Below, one piece after another: positions 1-9,485 of a stretch of DNA of 43,980 nucleotides (the stretch's first letter is position 1; every line of letters starts with the position of its first letter). The DNA is from Microbacterium resistens NBRC 103078 (GTDB lineage Bacteria > Actinomycetota > Actinomycetes > Actinomycetales > Microbacteriaceae): positions 1-43,980 of the forward strand of contig NZ_BCRA01000011.1 of the NCBI RefSeq assembly GCF_001552355.1, in the 5' to 3' direction. The notes beneath the pieces are model-generated. The model had not been told where the DNA came from. It saw only the letters and a program-made list of their open reading frames with translations, and searched no databases. The translations under genes and the position numbers were made by a program.

Positions 1-140
1 CCCCGACCCCGACCGGCACCCCTTCCCCGGCGCCATCGGGCTCGCCGTCCCCGTCCGGGACCCCGACCCCCGCGGCCACGCCGTCCGCGACGCCGACGAC
101 GGCTCCTGCCCCGACGCCCACCCGCACGTCCGCCGACTGA
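1..140 (+). CDS. C-terminal tail of an upstream protein (partial)
   Basis: Reading from base 3, an open frame runs from the left edge to TGA at 138-140. It encodes about 45 residues made almost only of Pro, Thr, Ser, Ala and Gly (PTPTGTPSPAPSGSPSPSGT is typical). Such a low-complexity tail is common at the C-terminus of secreted or membrane-anchored actinobacterial proteins. The catalytic or folded part lies outside the window, so no product can be named. Confidence 0.55.
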   Translation, partial: PTPTGTPSPAPSGSPSPSGTPTPAATPSATPTTAPAPTPTRTSAD

Positions 141-239
141 TCCCTCGTCACGGCGTCCTGTGCCGCGTCCGTCCGCCGTATTAGGCTGAGCCTTGTCCTT
201 TCCGCCTCCCGCGGTCCTGCCGCGCAAGGAGTTCCCATC

Positions 240-1598
240 GTGTCTGCCGAAGAGTCCGCGAACAGCCCCGTCCCCGCCCCGCCGAGGATCCCGCGGCCGA
301 GTCCGTCCGCACTGAAGCCCGCCGCTGCCGCGGTTCCGGCGGCGCCGGTCGTCCCGGCCGTGCCGTCCGTCGACGCCTCGGAGTGGGGCCGTGTCACCGA
401 CGACGGGACCGTCTCCGTCCGAGAGGGCGACGACTGGCGCGTGGTCGGCCAGTATCCGGACGGCACTCCGGCCGAGGCGCTGGCCTACTTCGCCCGCAAG
501 TACGAGGACCTTGCCTTCAAGGTGCGCGCGCTGGAGCAGCGGCATCAGGCCGGCGGCGCCGCCGCCGGCGACCTCGCGAAGCAGGCCCGCCATCTCCTCG
601 GCGAGGTCACCGACGCGGCGGCCGTGGGCGATCTGGCCGGCCTCCGGGCACGACTCGACGCCCTCGTCGCCTCGCTGGCCGACGCGTCGGCTGCGGAGGC
701 CGAGGAGGCCAAGGCCGCGCTCGACCAGGCCATCGCGGACCGCACCGCCCTCGTGGAACGCGCCGAGGCCATCGCTGCGCAGGACCTCTCCTCCGTGCAG
801 TGGAAGAAGGTCACCGCCGAGGTGACCGAGCTCTTCGACAGCTGGCAGGCTCAGCAGCAGTCGGGGCCCCGCCTTCCCAAGGGCGTGGCGAACCAGCTGT
901 GGAAGCGCTTCCGTGACGCGCGCGCGACGGTCGACCGCCAGCGGCGGGCCTTCTACGCCGAGCTCGACGAGAACCACAAGGCGGCCCGCGACCGGAAGGC
1001 GCGCCTCGTCGAGCGCGCCGAGGCGCTCGCGCCCCGCGGCGTGGACGGCATCCCGGCGTACCGCGGTCTGCTCGACGAATGGAAGGCGGCGGGTCGGGCC
1101 GGACGCAAGGCCGACGACGCCCTCTGGGCGAAGTTCAAGGCCGCCGGCGACGCCCTCTACGCCGCCCGCGCCGAGCAGTCCGCTGCCGAGGAGGCCGAGT
1201 CCGCTCCGCGCATCGAGGCCCGCACGGCGCTGCTCGAACAGGCGAAGGCCGTGGCCGACGAGGCCGACCTCGGCAAGGCGCGGGCCCTGCTCACGCGCAT
1301 CCAGCGCCAGTGGGACGAGGTCGGGCGCATCTTCCCGCGGGACAAGGAGCGCGCGCTCGACGACAAGCTGCGCGTCATCGAGCAGGCGCTGAAGACGCGC
1401 GAGGACGTGGACTGGAAGCGGAACAACCCCGAGACGAAGGCACGTGCCGGCGACATGAGCCGTCAGCTCGTCGAGGCGATCGAGAAGCTCGAGTCCGAGC
1501 GCGCCGCCGCGGAGGCGGCGGGCGATGCCAAGGCCGTCGCGGCCGCCGACGAGGCGCTGTCGGCCCGGCGTGCCTGGCTGCGGGCGCTCGAGGGCTGA
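240..1598 (+). CDS. DUF349 domain protein
   Basis: A 452-residue protein. After a Pro/Ala-rich N-terminus (about residues 1-45) come helical, charged repeats with the W-x(5)-L and W-K-x-A-G patterns of DUF349, for example LLDEWKAAGRAGRKADDALW near residue 275. These repeats predict long helices or coiled coils. The family is widespread in actinobacteria and its biochemical role is not established; no enzyme motif is visible. The GTG start at 240 is preceded by AAGGAG at 226-231, eight bases away, and a TATTAG hexamer lies at 179-184. A strong hairpin terminator follows. It is probably monocistronic and shares no operon with the minus-strand rel-sec block. Confidence 0.85.
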   Translation: MSAEESANSPVPAPPRIPRPSPSALKPAAAAVPAAPVVPAVPSVDASEWGRVTDDGTVSVREGDDWRVVGQYPDGTPAEALAYFARKYEDLAFKVRALEQRHQAGGAAAGDLAKQARHLLGEVTDAAAVGDLAGLRARLDALVASLADASAAEAEEAKAALDQAIADRTALVERAEAIAAQDLSSVQWKKVTAEVTELFDSWQAQQQSGPRLPKGVANQLWKRFRDARATVDRQRRAFYAELDENHKAARDRKARLVERAEALAPRGVDGIPAYRGLLDEWKAAGRAGRKADDALWAKFKAAGDALYAARAEQSAAEEAESAPRIEARTALLEQAKAVADEADLGKARALLTRIQRQWDEVGRIFPRDKERALDDKLRVIEQALKTREDVDWKRNNPETKARAGDMSRQLVEAIEKLESERAAAEAAGDAKAVAAADEALSARRAWLRALEG

Positions 1599-1620
1599 TC
1601 CCTCGCACGGTCGACTGTCC

Positions 1621-1653
1621 ACAGGGCGGGGGTCTTCGGACCACCCGCCCTGT
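1621..1653 (+). terminator. Intrinsic terminator of the DUF349 gene
   Basis: The outer stem is ten base pairs (1621-1630 with 1644-1653) and the inner stem four (1631-1634 with 1639-1642). One base is bulged (1643) and the loop is TTCG. It starts 22 bases after the DUF349 stop. No clear T-run follows, which is common for actinobacterial terminators. Confidence 0.75.
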
Positions 1654-1675
1654 GCGTGTGCGGCACACTGAGCGG

Positions 1676-2266
1676 GTGCATCCCGTCTTCCTCTATCGTC
1701 CGGGCGACCGCCTCTCCGAAGCCGAGCTCTGTGCCGCCCGGCTGGACGGCGACGTCATCGACATCGACGACATGTTCGTGCCGGCGGACCTCGTCGACTC
1801 CCCGGCGCTGCGGGCAGCGGTCCTCGTCGCCCACCGGCAGGGACGAGAGCGACTCGCCTTCACCGGCGCCAGCGCGGCATGGGTCCACGGAGCCGGGGAT
1901 CGGCCGCCGCACCGACACGAGGTGCAGCCGGTCGGTGACCGGCGGGTACGGATGCCCCCGTCGCCACGGCTGCTCCTGCACGACCTGCGCCTGGATCCGG
2001 GCGACACGGTCGTGATCGGCGGAGCCCTCGTCGCCACGCCCGTACGGACCCTTCTGGACCTCGTCCGCGGAATCACGAGGCACCCCGGAAACGCGGTCTG
2101 GGCACGCGCGCTCTTGTCGGTGCGGCCCGACATCCTGGACGAGACCGCCGACCGCCTCGACGCCTACCGCAGGACCCCCGGTCACCGCCAGGCGCGAGCG
2201 GTCCTCGACGAGGCCCTCCGGGAGACCTCAGCGGCGCGGCTGCCTCAGGACGACGTGACCCGGTAG
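1676..2266 (+). CDS. AbiEi-antitoxin-like hypothetical protein
   Basis: About 196 residues from GTG at 1676 (MHPVFLYRPGD...). The middle has the pattern FTGASAAWVHGAG followed by a short strand region and LVATPVRTLLDLVR. This resembles the actinobacterial proteins annotated as type IV toxin-antitoxin AbiEi-family antitoxin or DUF559-linked N-terminal domains, in which an AAxxHG motif precedes a T-x-x-R-T-x-x-D-L motif. No nuclease domain and no partner toxin gene are adjacent, so a toxin-antitoxin role is not supported here. The 3' end overlaps the 3' end of rel by 22 bases on opposite strands. The start is chosen by sequence conservation sense only; no strong ribosome-binding site is visible. 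Confidence 0.55.
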   Translation: MHPVFLYRPGDRLSEAELCAARLDGDVIDIDDMFVPADLVDSPALRAAVLVAHRQGRERLAFTGASAAWVHGAGDRPPHRHEVQPVGDRRVRMPPSPRLLLHDLRLDPGDTVVIGGALVATPVRTLLDLVRGITRHPGNAVWARALLSVRPDILDETADRLDAYRRTPGHRQARAVLDEALRETSAARLPQDDVTR

Positions 2267-4494
2267 ACGTCGTAGACCGCGTCGATCCTCCGGACCGCGT
2301 TCAGCACGCGGTCGAGGTGCACGGTATCGCCCATCTCGAACACGAATCGGCTCAGAGCCAGGCGGTCGGACGTGGTCTGCACCGTCGCCGAGAGGATGTT
2401 CACGTGATGCTCGCTCAGCACACGGGTCACGTCGGAGAGCAGCCCGGAACGATCCAGCGCCTCGACCTGGATCTGGACGAGGAACACGCTGCGAGTGGTC
2501 GGGGCCCATTCCACGTCCACGAGCCGATCCTTGTCGGCGGACAGCGCCTTGACGTTGACGCAGTCCGCCCGGTGCACCGACACCCCGCTGCCCCGGGTGA
2601 CGAAACCCACGATCTCGTCCCCGGGAACCGGGGTGCAGCACTTGGCCAGCTTGACCAGGATGTCGGCCGCACCGCGCACGAGGACGCCGGAGTCCGCCTC
2701 GCGGGGGATCCGAGCGCGCCCAGGCGCCGGGATGTCGATCGCACCGGTGTTCGTGTCCTCGTCGCCGCCGACGAGGGCCGTCACCTTCTCCAGCACGGAC
2801 TGGGTGGAGACGTGCCCCTCCCCGACCGCGGCATACAGGGCCGAGACGTCCTCGTAGCGCAGCTGCTGCGCGACCTCGGCGAACGACTCCTGGCTCATGA
2901 GGCGCTGGAGCGGCATGTTCTGGCGACGCATCGCCCGGGCGATCGCCTCCTTGCCCTGCTCGATCGCCTCTTCGCGCCGCTCCTTCGTGAACCAGCCGCG
3001 GATCTTGTTGCGCGCGCGCGTGCTGCGGACGAACGTGAGCCAGTCCTGGCTCGGACCGGCGTCGGGGTTCTTCGAGGTGAACACCTCCACCACGTCGCCG
3101 CTCTTGAGCACCGACTCCAGCGGCACCAGCCGCCCGTTCACCTTCGCACCCATCGTCCGGTGGCCGATCTCGGTGTGCACGGCATACGCGAAGTCGACGG
3201 GTGTGGCGCCGGAGGGCAGGCCGATCACGCGGCCCTTCGGGGTGAAGACGTAGACCTCCTTCGCCCCGATCTCGAAGCGGAGGGAGTCCAGGAACTCGCT
3301 GGGATCGGCCGTCTCGGCCTGCCAATCCGAGATGTGCGCCAGCCACGCCATGTCGGTGTCCGAGGCGCGCAGCTCGGTGCGCCCGCCGTTCATCCGCTCC
3401 TTGTACATCCAGTGCGCCGCGACGCCGAACTCCGCCTGCTGGTGCATCTCGTGCGTGCGGATCTGGATCTCGACGGTGCGTCCGCCCGGACCGATGACCG
3501 TCGTGTGCAGCGACTGGTAGAGATTGAACTTCGGCGTCGCGATGTAGTCCTTGAACCGGCCGGGCAGCGGCGTCCAGCGGGCGTGGATGGCGCCGAGGAC
3601 GGCGTAGCAGTCGCGCACGGTGCCGACCAGGACCCGGATCCCGATGAGGTCGTAGATGTCGTCGAACTCGCGCCCGCGCACGACCATCTTCTGGTAGACG
3701 GAGTAGAGCTGCTTCGGGCGGCCCGCGACCTTGCCGCGCACGCGGAGGTCGCGCAGGTCGCTCTCGACCGCCTCGACGACCTCGCCGATGTACTTCTCAC
3801 GCTGCGGCGTGCGCTGCTTGATGAGACTGTCGATCTCCGCGTAGATCTTCGGATGCAGGACCGCGAAGGAGAGGTCCTCGAGCTCGGACTTGATCGCCTG
3901 GATACCGAGGCGGTGCGCGAGCGGAGCGTAGATCTCCAGCGTCTCGGTCGCCTTGCGCGCCGCCTTCTCGGGAGGCACGAAGCCCCACGTGCGGGCGTTG
4001 TGCAGCCGGTCGGCCAGCTTGATGAGCAGGACCCGGATGTCCTTGGACATCGCGACGATCATCTTGCGGACGGTCTCCGCCTGCGCACTGTCGCCGTACT
4101 TCACCTTGTCGAGCTTGGTGACGCCGTCGACCAGCATCGCGACCTCGTCGCCGAACGTCGCCGTCAGCTCCGTGAGGGCGTAGCCGGTGTCCTCCACCGT
4201 GTCATGCAGCAGCGCCGCTGCGATCGCGCGCGGCCCGAGGCCGAGCTCGGCCAGGATCTGCGCGACCGCCATGGGGTGCGTGATGTAGGGCTCGCCGCTC
4301 TGGCGCTTCTGTCCCGCGTGCTTCTCCGCCGCCACCGCGTAGGCGCGCTCGATGATCGCCAGATCTCCGCGGGGATGGTTCTGCCGGACCGTGCGGATCA
4401 GGTTGTCGAGGTCGTTGATCCGCGGGGCGCGCGAGAAGATGCGCGGAACCAGCCGGCGCAGGCTCGATCCCTGCGCGGTGCTCGCCTCGCTCAT
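2245..4494 (-). CDS. rel: Bifunctional (p)ppGpp synthetase/hydrolase RelA/SpoT (Rel)
   Basis: A 749-residue Rel protein. It makes (p)ppGpp from ATP plus GTP/GDP and also hydrolyses it, setting the stringent response at the ribosome. The HD hydrolase domain is near residues 60-200, with ALLHDTVEDTG near 95. The synthetase domain is near 250-360, with YDLIGIRV and PGRFKDYIATPK; the RFKD charge motif is the type linked to bifunctional enzymes. TGS lies near 410-470 (EVYVFTPKGRVIGLPSGATP), a Cys-containing conserved region (KCCTPVPGDEIVGF) near 620, and an ACT domain from about 665 to the end. The length is normal and all key motifs are present. ATG at 4494 follows a GGGGAGGTG Shine-Dalgarno. It lies downstream of secDF on the same strand, as in M. 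tuberculosis. Confidence 0.97.
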   Translation of the reverse strand: MSEASTAQGSSLRRLVPRIFSRAPRINDLDNLIRTVRQNHPRGDLAIIERAYAVAAEKHAGQKRQSGEPYITHPMAVAQILAELGLGPRAIAAALLHDTVEDTGYALTELTATFGDEVAMLVDGVTKLDKVKYGDSAQAETVRKMIVAMSKDIRVLLIKLADRLHNARTWGFVPPEKAARKATETLEIYAPLAHRLGIQAIKSELEDLSFAVLHPKIYAEIDSLIKQRTPQREKYIGEVVEAVESDLRDLRVRGKVAGRPKQLYSVYQKMVVRGREFDDIYDLIGIRVLVGTVRDCYAVLGAIHARWTPLPGRFKDYIATPKFNLYQSLHTTVIGPGGRTVEIQIRTHEMHQQAEFGVAAHWMYKERMNGGRTELRASDTDMAWLAHISDWQAETADPSEFLDSLRFEIGAKEVYVFTPKGRVIGLPSGATPVDFAYAVHTEIGHRTMGAKVNGRLVPLESVLKSGDVVEVFTSKNPDAGPSQDWLTFVRSTRARNKIRGWFTKERREEAIEQGKEAIARAMRRQNMPLQRLMSQESFAEVAQQLRYEDVSALYAAVGEGHVSTQSVLEKVTALVGGDEDTNTGAIDIPAPGRARIPREADSGVLVRGAADILVKLAKCCTPVPGDEIVGFVTRGSGVSVHRADCVNVKALSADKDRLVDVEWAPTTRSVFLVQIQVEALDRSGLLSDVTRVLSEHHVNILSATVQTTSDRLALSRFVFEMGDTVHLDRVLNAVRRIDAVYDVYRVTSS

Positions 4495-4559
4495 GCGCCC
4501 ACCTCCCCGAGAGTGAACATCCTACGCGCGCGCGACACCGCGGGGACCGCCGGCACGGA

Positions 4560-5555
4560 TCAGGCCTGCGCCGTCGTGACCGCGCGTTCCCGCGCCTCGG
4601 CCACCCGCCGGTCGTGCTCCGCGATCGACCCCTCCTTCTCACGGAACAGCGAGTACAGCGGCGCTGCCACGAACAGGGTCGAGTACGTCGCGACGAGGAT
4701 GCCGACGAAGATCGACAGCGAGATGTCGGTAAGCGTCTCCGCCCCGAGCCACACGGCGCCGATGAACAGGATCGCCCCGACCGGGAGGGCCGCCACGATC
4801 GACGTGTTGATGGAGCGGATGAGCGTCTGGTTCACGGCGAGGTTCACCGACTCCCCGAAGGTCCGACCGGATCTGATCCCCTCCTCGGACGTGTTCTCGC
4901 GGATCTTGTCGAACACGACCGTGGTGTCGTACAGGGAGTAGGCGAGGATCGTGAGGAAGCCGATGACGGCCGCCGGCGAGATCTCGAAGCCGAAGGCGGC
5001 GTAGACGCCGACCGTGATGACGAGCACGTCCAGCAGACCGATGATCGCTGCGGCGGACATCTTCCACGTCCGGAAGTAGATCGCCAGGATCAGGAAGGTC
5101 AGGGCCAGGAAGATGGCCAGGCCCCACAGCGACTGCCGGGTGACGCTCTCCCCCCAGCTGGGTCCGATGAACGACGAGTTGACGGCGTCCGGCTCGACCC
5201 CGTAGGCCGAGGCCAGCGCCTCGGCGACCTTGTGGGTCTCCGCGTCGGTCATCTGGTCGGTCTGGACGCGGATGTCCTTGCCGCCGACCGTGGTGACCTT
5301 CGTGGTCGCACCGGGCACGACCGTCCGCACGGCCTCGCCGGCCAGGGACTGGTCTGTGGTGGCCGGGGCCTCGACCGTGAACTGCGAGCCGCCCGTGAAC
5401 TCGATCGAGAACTGGATCGGCCGGAACAGCGGCACGAGGGCCGATCCGACCACCAGGAGGATGGCGAGGACGAACCACAGCCGGCGCTTGCCGACGAACG
5501 GGAACGAGGTCTTGCCGCTGTAGAGGTCGTTTCCGAATTGATTCATGGACCGCAT
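4560..5555 (-). CDS. secF: Protein translocase subunit SecF
   Basis: A 331-residue membrane protein that, with SecD, uses the proton gradient to help complete Sec-dependent export. The first transmembrane helix (RLWFVLAILLVVGSALVPLF, about 25-45) is followed by an extracytoplasmic domain beginning FSIEFTGGSQFTVEA. Five more helices come after about residue 140. The family signature YSLYDTTVVFDKIREN and the SINTSIVAALPVGAIL segment are present. I place the start at ATG 5555 (MRSMNQFG), because it shares a base with the secD stop (TGATG), giving translational coupling. A downstream ATG at 5546 is the alternative. The C-terminal tail is short and charged. Confidence 0.96.
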   Translation of the reverse strand: MRSMNQFGNDLYSGKTSFPFVGKRRLWFVLAILLVVGSALVPLFRPIQFSIEFTGGSQFTVEAPATTDQSLAGEAVRTVVPGATTKVTTVGGKDIRVQTDQMTDAETHKVAEALASAYGVEPDAVNSSFIGPSWGESVTRQSLWGLAIFLALTFLILAIYFRTWKMSAAAIIGLLDVLVITVGVYAAFGFEISPAAVIGFLTILAYSLYDTTVVFDKIRENTSEEGIRSGRTFGESVNLAVNQTLIRSINTSIVAALPVGAILFIGAVWLGAETLTDISLSIFVGILVATYSTLFVAAPLYSLFREKEGSIAEHDRRVAEARERAVTTAQA

Positions 5556-7285
5556 CAGGCGTTCTCCTCCGGGCCGCCCGCGGCGGGTCTGTCGTTCACG
5601 AGGGTCTCCGCGCGCTTGCGCTCCGCGATCGTCTGGCGACGCTCCGCCTCGCCGCGCGAGCGTCCTGCCCGCGCCGCCTTGCCCATCGAACCGGCGGCGA
5701 CCGCGCGGTACTGGGTGCGGGTGCGGTACACGGCGCCGAGGGCCTCGGGGTCCATTCCGGAGAGCGGGTGGCCGTCGCCGAAGAACCGGGTTCGGGCCAG
5801 CAGCTGCATCACCGGGTGCGTGAAGATCACGAAGATGAACACGTCGATGACCGTCGTCAGGCCGAGGGCGAAGGCGAAGCCCTTCACCGTGGCGTCGGCG
5901 AGGATGTACAGGACCACGGCCGCGAGGATGTTGATCGACTTCGAGATGTAGATCGTCCGCTTGGCACGACCCCAGCCGTCCTCCACCGCGCTCGTGATGG
6001 ACTTGCCGTCGCGCAGCTCGTCCCTTATTCGCTCGAAGTACACGATGAACGAGTCGGCGACGAACCCGATGGACACGATCAGACCGGCGACGCCGGCCAG
6101 GGAGAGCCGGAAGCCGAGGCGCCACGCCAGGATGCAGACGATGATGTACGTCAGCACCGCCATCACGGCGATCGAGGCGATGATGACGAAGCCGAGGGCG
6201 CGGTAGCTCAGCAGCGAGTACACCGCGACCAGGCCGAGGCCGATCAGGCCCGCGATCAGGCCAATCTGCAGCTGCTGGGACCCGAGGGTGGCCGAGACCG
6301 TCCCCGAGCTCTGCACCTCGAAGCTCAGCGGCAGGGCGCCGTAGCGCAGCTGATCCGCGAGCGTCTTCGACGTCTCCTGTGTGAACGACCCGCTGATGGA
6401 CGGCTTTCCGTTGAGGATGATCCCGTTCATCTGCGGGGCGGAGATCACCTTGCCGTCGAGCACGAACGCGAACTGGTCACGGGGCGTGAGTCCCTGGCCC
6501 TTGTAGCCGAACAGACGCTGGCTCACGTCCGCGAAGGCCTTTGTGCCCTTGTCGTCGAACGTCAGGTTGACGACCCAGCGGCCCGAGTCCTGCTCGCGGC
6601 CGTTGGTCGCATCGTCGATGGACGAGCCGTCCAGTGCCACCGGTCCGAGCAGGTACTTGACCTGACCCGCCGGGTCGCACGAGATCAGCGGCTGGTCCGC
6701 CGGCGCGCCCGCGGGGTCCTGGTCCGTGGCGGAGCAGGGCGTGGACAGGAACTCCGCCTGGAGCTTCTCAGTGATCCACGCCAGGTCGCTGCCGTCCGTC
6801 GGCTCCGGAGAGGGCGTCGACGGCATGGTCTCGTTCGGCGTCGGGTACGCGGTCTCGTTGCCGTCTTCGCCCACGAACGACGTCGCCGGACTGGTGGCGG
6901 CGAGCACCGGACGCAGCTCGAGCTTCGCCGCGGACTGGATGCGGTTGCGCGTCTCCTCGTCCGCGGTGCCGGGGATCTGGACGACGATGTTGCGCCCGCC
7001 CTCGGTGGTGATGTCCGACTCACCGACGCCGGCGGCGTCCACGCGCTGGCGGATGATCGCGGCGGCCTGGTCCAGCTGCTCCTGGCTGGGGTCCGCGCCG
7101 TCCTCGGTCTGGGCGCCGAGGATGATCTGCGTCCCGCCCTGGAGGTCGAGCGCGAGCTCGGGGGTCCACGAGCTCTTTCCGAAGCCGTACACGCCGATGG
7201 CGTTGATGCCGAACAGCACGGCGGTGGCGATCAGGAGGCCGATCAGGACCCGCCAGGCGTGCTTGACGGGAGAGGAAGATGCCAC
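5555..7285 (-). CDS. secD: Protein translocase subunit SecD
   Basis: A 576-residue partner of SecF. It has an N-terminal membrane helix (about 10-30) followed by the ALDLQGGTQIILGAQ motif typical of SecD. The large periplasmic P1 region is acidic and Pro-rich in its middle (about 150-200), an insert often seen in actinobacteria. The C-terminal membrane half has the signature GFVADSFIVYFERIRDELRD. The start at 7285 lies 38 bases after yajC, and the 3' end overlaps secF by one base. It is in an operon with yajC and secF. Confidence 0.96.
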   Translation of the reverse strand: MASSSPVKHAWRVLIGLLIATAVLFGINAIGVYGFGKSSWTPELALDLQGGTQIILGAQTEDGADPSQEQLDQAAAIIRQRVDAAGVGESDITTEGGRNIVVQIPGTADEETRNRIQSAAKLELRPVLAATSPATSFVGEDGNETAYPTPNETMPSTPSPEPTDGSDLAWITEKLQAEFLSTPCSATDQDPAGAPADQPLISCDPAGQVKYLLGPVALDGSSIDDATNGREQDSGRWVVNLTFDDKGTKAFADVSQRLFGYKGQGLTPRDQFAFVLDGKVISAPQMNGIILNGKPSISGSFTQETSKTLADQLRYGALPLSFEVQSSGTVSATLGSQQLQIGLIAGLIGLGLVAVYSLLSYRALGFVIIASIAVMAVLTYIIVCILAWRLGFRLSLAGVAGLIVSIGFVADSFIVYFERIRDELRDGKSITSAVEDGWGRAKRTIYISKSINILAAVVLYILADATVKGFAFALGLTTVIDVFIFVIFTHPVMQLLARTRFFGDGHPLSGMDPEALGAVYRTRTQYRAVAAGSMGKAARAGRSRGEAERRQTIAERKRAETLVNDRPAAGGPEENA

Positions 7286-7323
7286 GGAGTCTCAGGGCTT
7301 TCTGTGCGGGGCGTGCGCGCGAG

Positions 7324-7752
7324 TCACTTGTCGTCGTCGGAGTCGCGCTCCAGGCGGGCGCGCGTCTCCTCCGGCGTCTCGACGCTCGGTTCGGCCGGAG
7401 CGTCGCCGGACGGCTCGCGCTCGTCGAGCGGCGTCACGGGCGTCTGCGGCGCCGGCTCGTCCGTGACGACGCGCAGGATCGCCTGGGAGTGGACGTCGAT
7501 GACGACGCCCGGGGCGACCTCGATGCGCGCGGGCCGGTCCAGGTTCTCCGCGTCGAACTCGACGATGGTCCCGTAGAGCCCGCCCTGCAGGAGCACGCGG
7601 GCACCGGGGACGCTCTCGCGCTGCTTCTCCTCCTGCTCCGCCTTCATCTTCTGGTTCCGCTTGCGCGTCGAGAAGATCATGAAGACGAGGAGGAGGGCCA
7701 GTACGAAGAAGAGGCCGTACTGGGAGAGGAAGGTCATGAAGGCGTTGTCCAT
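7324..7752 (-). CDS. yajC: Preprotein translocase subunit YajC
   Basis: A 142-residue protein with one N-terminal membrane helix (about 8-27, FLSQYGLFFVLALLLVFMIF). A basic stretch with KRNQKMKAEQEEK follows, then the small beta domain with LLQGGLYGTIVEFDAENLD. This is the expected layout for YajC, the accessory subunit of SecDF. The C-terminus is acidic and Pro-rich, longer than in enterobacteria and usual for actinobacteria. It is the first gene of the yajC-secD-secF run and lies 76 bases downstream of ruvB. Confidence 0.93.
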   Translation of the reverse strand: MDNAFMTFLSQYGLFFVLALLLVFMIFSTRKRNQKMKAEQEEKQRESVPGARVLLQGGLYGTIVEFDAENLDRPARIEVAPGVVIDVHSQAILRVVTDEPAPQTPVTPLDEREPSGDAPAEPSVETPEETRARLERDSDDDK

Positions 7753-7828
7753 GCGAGTGCGTGGCCTTTCAGCGCGTGCGCGCCGCCCTTGGCGGGCATC
7801 GGGGAACGAGGGGTGAAGTCTTCAGCGA

Positions 7829-8857
7829 TTATAGGTCATCGAACAACGCGGCCCCCTCGGGATGCGCCACGCCCAGGTGCGCATACGCCGCGGGCATCGC
7901 GATCCGTCCTCGCGGCGTGCGCCCCATGAAGCCGATCCGCACCAGGTACGGCTCGACCACGCTCTCGACGGTGTCCGCCTCCTCGCCGACGGAGACGGAC
8001 AACGTGCTGAGCCCCACCGGCCCGCCGCGGAAGCGGCGCACCAGGGCGTCCAGCACCGCCCGGTCGAGACGGTCGAGCCCCAACGGGTCGACGTCGTACA
8101 GCTCGAGCGCGGCACGGACGTCCTCGATCGTGGCGGCGTCTCCCCCGCCGTGCACCAGGGCGTAGTCGCGCACGCGCCGCAGCAGTCGGTTCGCGATGCG
8201 CGGGGTGCCCCGGGAGCGGCGAGCGATCTCCGCACGCGCCGCCGACGGCACCTGCACGCCCATCACCACCGCCGACCGCTCGACGACCTGTTCCAGCTCA
8301 TCGGCCTCGTAGTACTCCAGGTGGGCAGTGAAGCCAAACCGGTCGCGCAGCGGGTTGGGCAGGAGGCCCGAACGGGTCGTCGCGCCCACGAGCGTGAACG
8401 GCGCGAGCTCCAGGGGGATGCTCGTCGCGCCGGCGCCCTTGCCCACCATGATGTCGATCCGGAAGTCCTCCATCGCGAGGTACAGCATCTCCTCCGCGGA
8501 GCGCGCCATGCGGTGGATCTCGTCGATGAAGAGCACCTCGCCCGGGGTCAGGCTGGACAGCAGCGCGGCGAGATCCCCCGCGTGTTGGATCGCCGGGCCG
8601 CTCGAGAGCCGGAGCGCACGCCCGCTCTCGTGCGCGACGATCATCGCGAGCGTGGTCTTGCCCAGTCCGGGAGGCCCCGAGAGCAGGATGTGATCCGCCG
8701 GCCGGCTCTGGATCCGGGCGGCCTCCAGCAGCAGCTTCATCTGCCCGCGCACCTTCTGCTGGCCGACGAACTCCTCGAGGCTGGTGGGCCGCAGGGCCCC
8801 CTCCATCGCCAGCTCGATCTCGTCGACGGCCTCGCCCACGTCGCGCGGATCAGCCAC
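7829..8857 (-). CDS. ruvB: Holliday junction branch-migration ATPase RuvB
   Basis: A 342-residue AAA+ motor of the RuvABC resolvasome. It shows the N-terminal [17 protein letters not shown] segment, Walker [12 protein letters not shown], Walker [10 protein letters not shown], sensor-1 [11 protein letters not shown] and the arginine-finger region PLRDRFG. The C-terminal winged helix contains GPVGLSTLS and ends with the [15 protein letters not shown] region typical of RuvB. The GTG start lies within the ruvA 3' end (8-base overlap), so the two are translationally coupled. All catalytic motifs are intact. Confidence 0.97.
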   Translation of the reverse strand: MADPRDVGEAVDEIELAMEGALRPTSLEEFVGQQKVRGQMKLLLEAARIQSRPADHILLSGPPGLGKTTLAMIVAHESGRALRLSSGPAIQHAGDLAALLSSLTPGEVLFIDEIHRMARSAEEMLYLAMEDFRIDIMVGKGAGATSIPLELAPFTLVGATTRSGLLPNPLRDRFGFTAHLEYYEADELEQVVERSAVVMGVQVPSAARAEIARRSRGTPRIANRLLRRVRDYALVHGGGDAATIEDVRAALELYDVDPLGLDRLDRAVLDALVRRFRGGPVGLSTLSVSVGEEADTVESVVEPYLVRIGFMGRTPRGRIAMPAAYAHLGVAHPEGAALFDDL

Positions 8858-9476
8858 GGCCGCTCCCCGGTGCGGGCTGCTGGGCCGGCCCGAGCGTCGC
8901 CAGCGTCCGCCGGAGCAACAGCGAGACGGAACCGAGCTCGGTGGCGCTGGCGCCGTCGGTGCTCTGTGCGGCCGCCTCCGCGGCGACCTTCTCCGACCAC
9001 CCCAGCCCCACGAGCGCCGCCACCAGCTGCTGCACGATCTCCGTGGGCGCGGACGAGGCGGCCGGCGCGGGAGCCGGTGGCGCGAGCTTGCCCGCCAGCT
9101 GGACGACGATCAGCTTCGCGGTCTTCGGCCCGATTCCGGACACGCGACGGAACGGCGCGTCGTCGTCGTCCGCCACGGCCGCGGCGATCTGGTCGACGGA
9201 GAGGTGCGAGAGCACGCCGAGCGCGGACTTCGGCCCCACGCCGGTGACGCTCAGGAGGTGCCCGAACACCTCCAGCTCGGTCGCCTCCGCGAAGCCGAAC
9301 AGCGACAGGGAGTCCTCCCGAACGATGAGCGAGGTGTGCAGCAGGATCTGCTCGCCCACCCGCGCCGTGTGGGCGACGTCGCCGGGGACCGCGACCGAGA
9401 ACCCGACGCCGCCGACCTCGACGACGACCGAATCGGAGGCCGTGGCCAGGACGGTGCCACGCAAGGAGGAGATCAT
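8850..9476 (-). CDS. ruvA: Holliday junction DNA-binding protein RuvA
   Basis: A 208-residue tetrameric junction-recognition protein. Domain I is an OB fold starting [21 protein letters not shown]. Domain II holds helix-hairpin-helix elements ([17 protein letters not shown] and [18 protein letters not shown]). An Ala/Pro linker leads to domain III, which binds RuvB ([17 protein letters not shown]). It lies nine bases after ruvC and overlaps ruvB by eight bases, so it is part of the ruvCAB operon. Confidence 0.96.
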   Translation of the reverse strand: MISSLRGTVLATASDSVVVEVGGVGFSVAVPGDVAHTARVGEQILLHTSLIVREDSLSLFGFAEATELEVFGHLLSVTGVGPKSALGVLSHLSVDQIAAAVADDDDAPFRRVSGIGPKTAKLIVVQLAGKLAPPAPAPAASSAPTEIVQQLVAALVGLGWSEKVAAEAAAQSTDGASATELGSVSLLLRRTLATLGPAQQPAPGSGRG

Positions 9477-9485
9477 CGTCCCAGT

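Noticed and set aside
2317..4941. Plus-strand open frame of 874 codons opposite rel
   Set aside because: It is antisense to rel and the secF end, has Arg/Asp-Leu-rich composition typical of reverse frames in GC-rich genes, and has no ribosome-binding site or recognised domain.
5768..7576. Plus-strand open frame of 602 codons opposite secD
   Set aside because: It has the same reverse-frame composition, while secD on the other strand has clear motifs.
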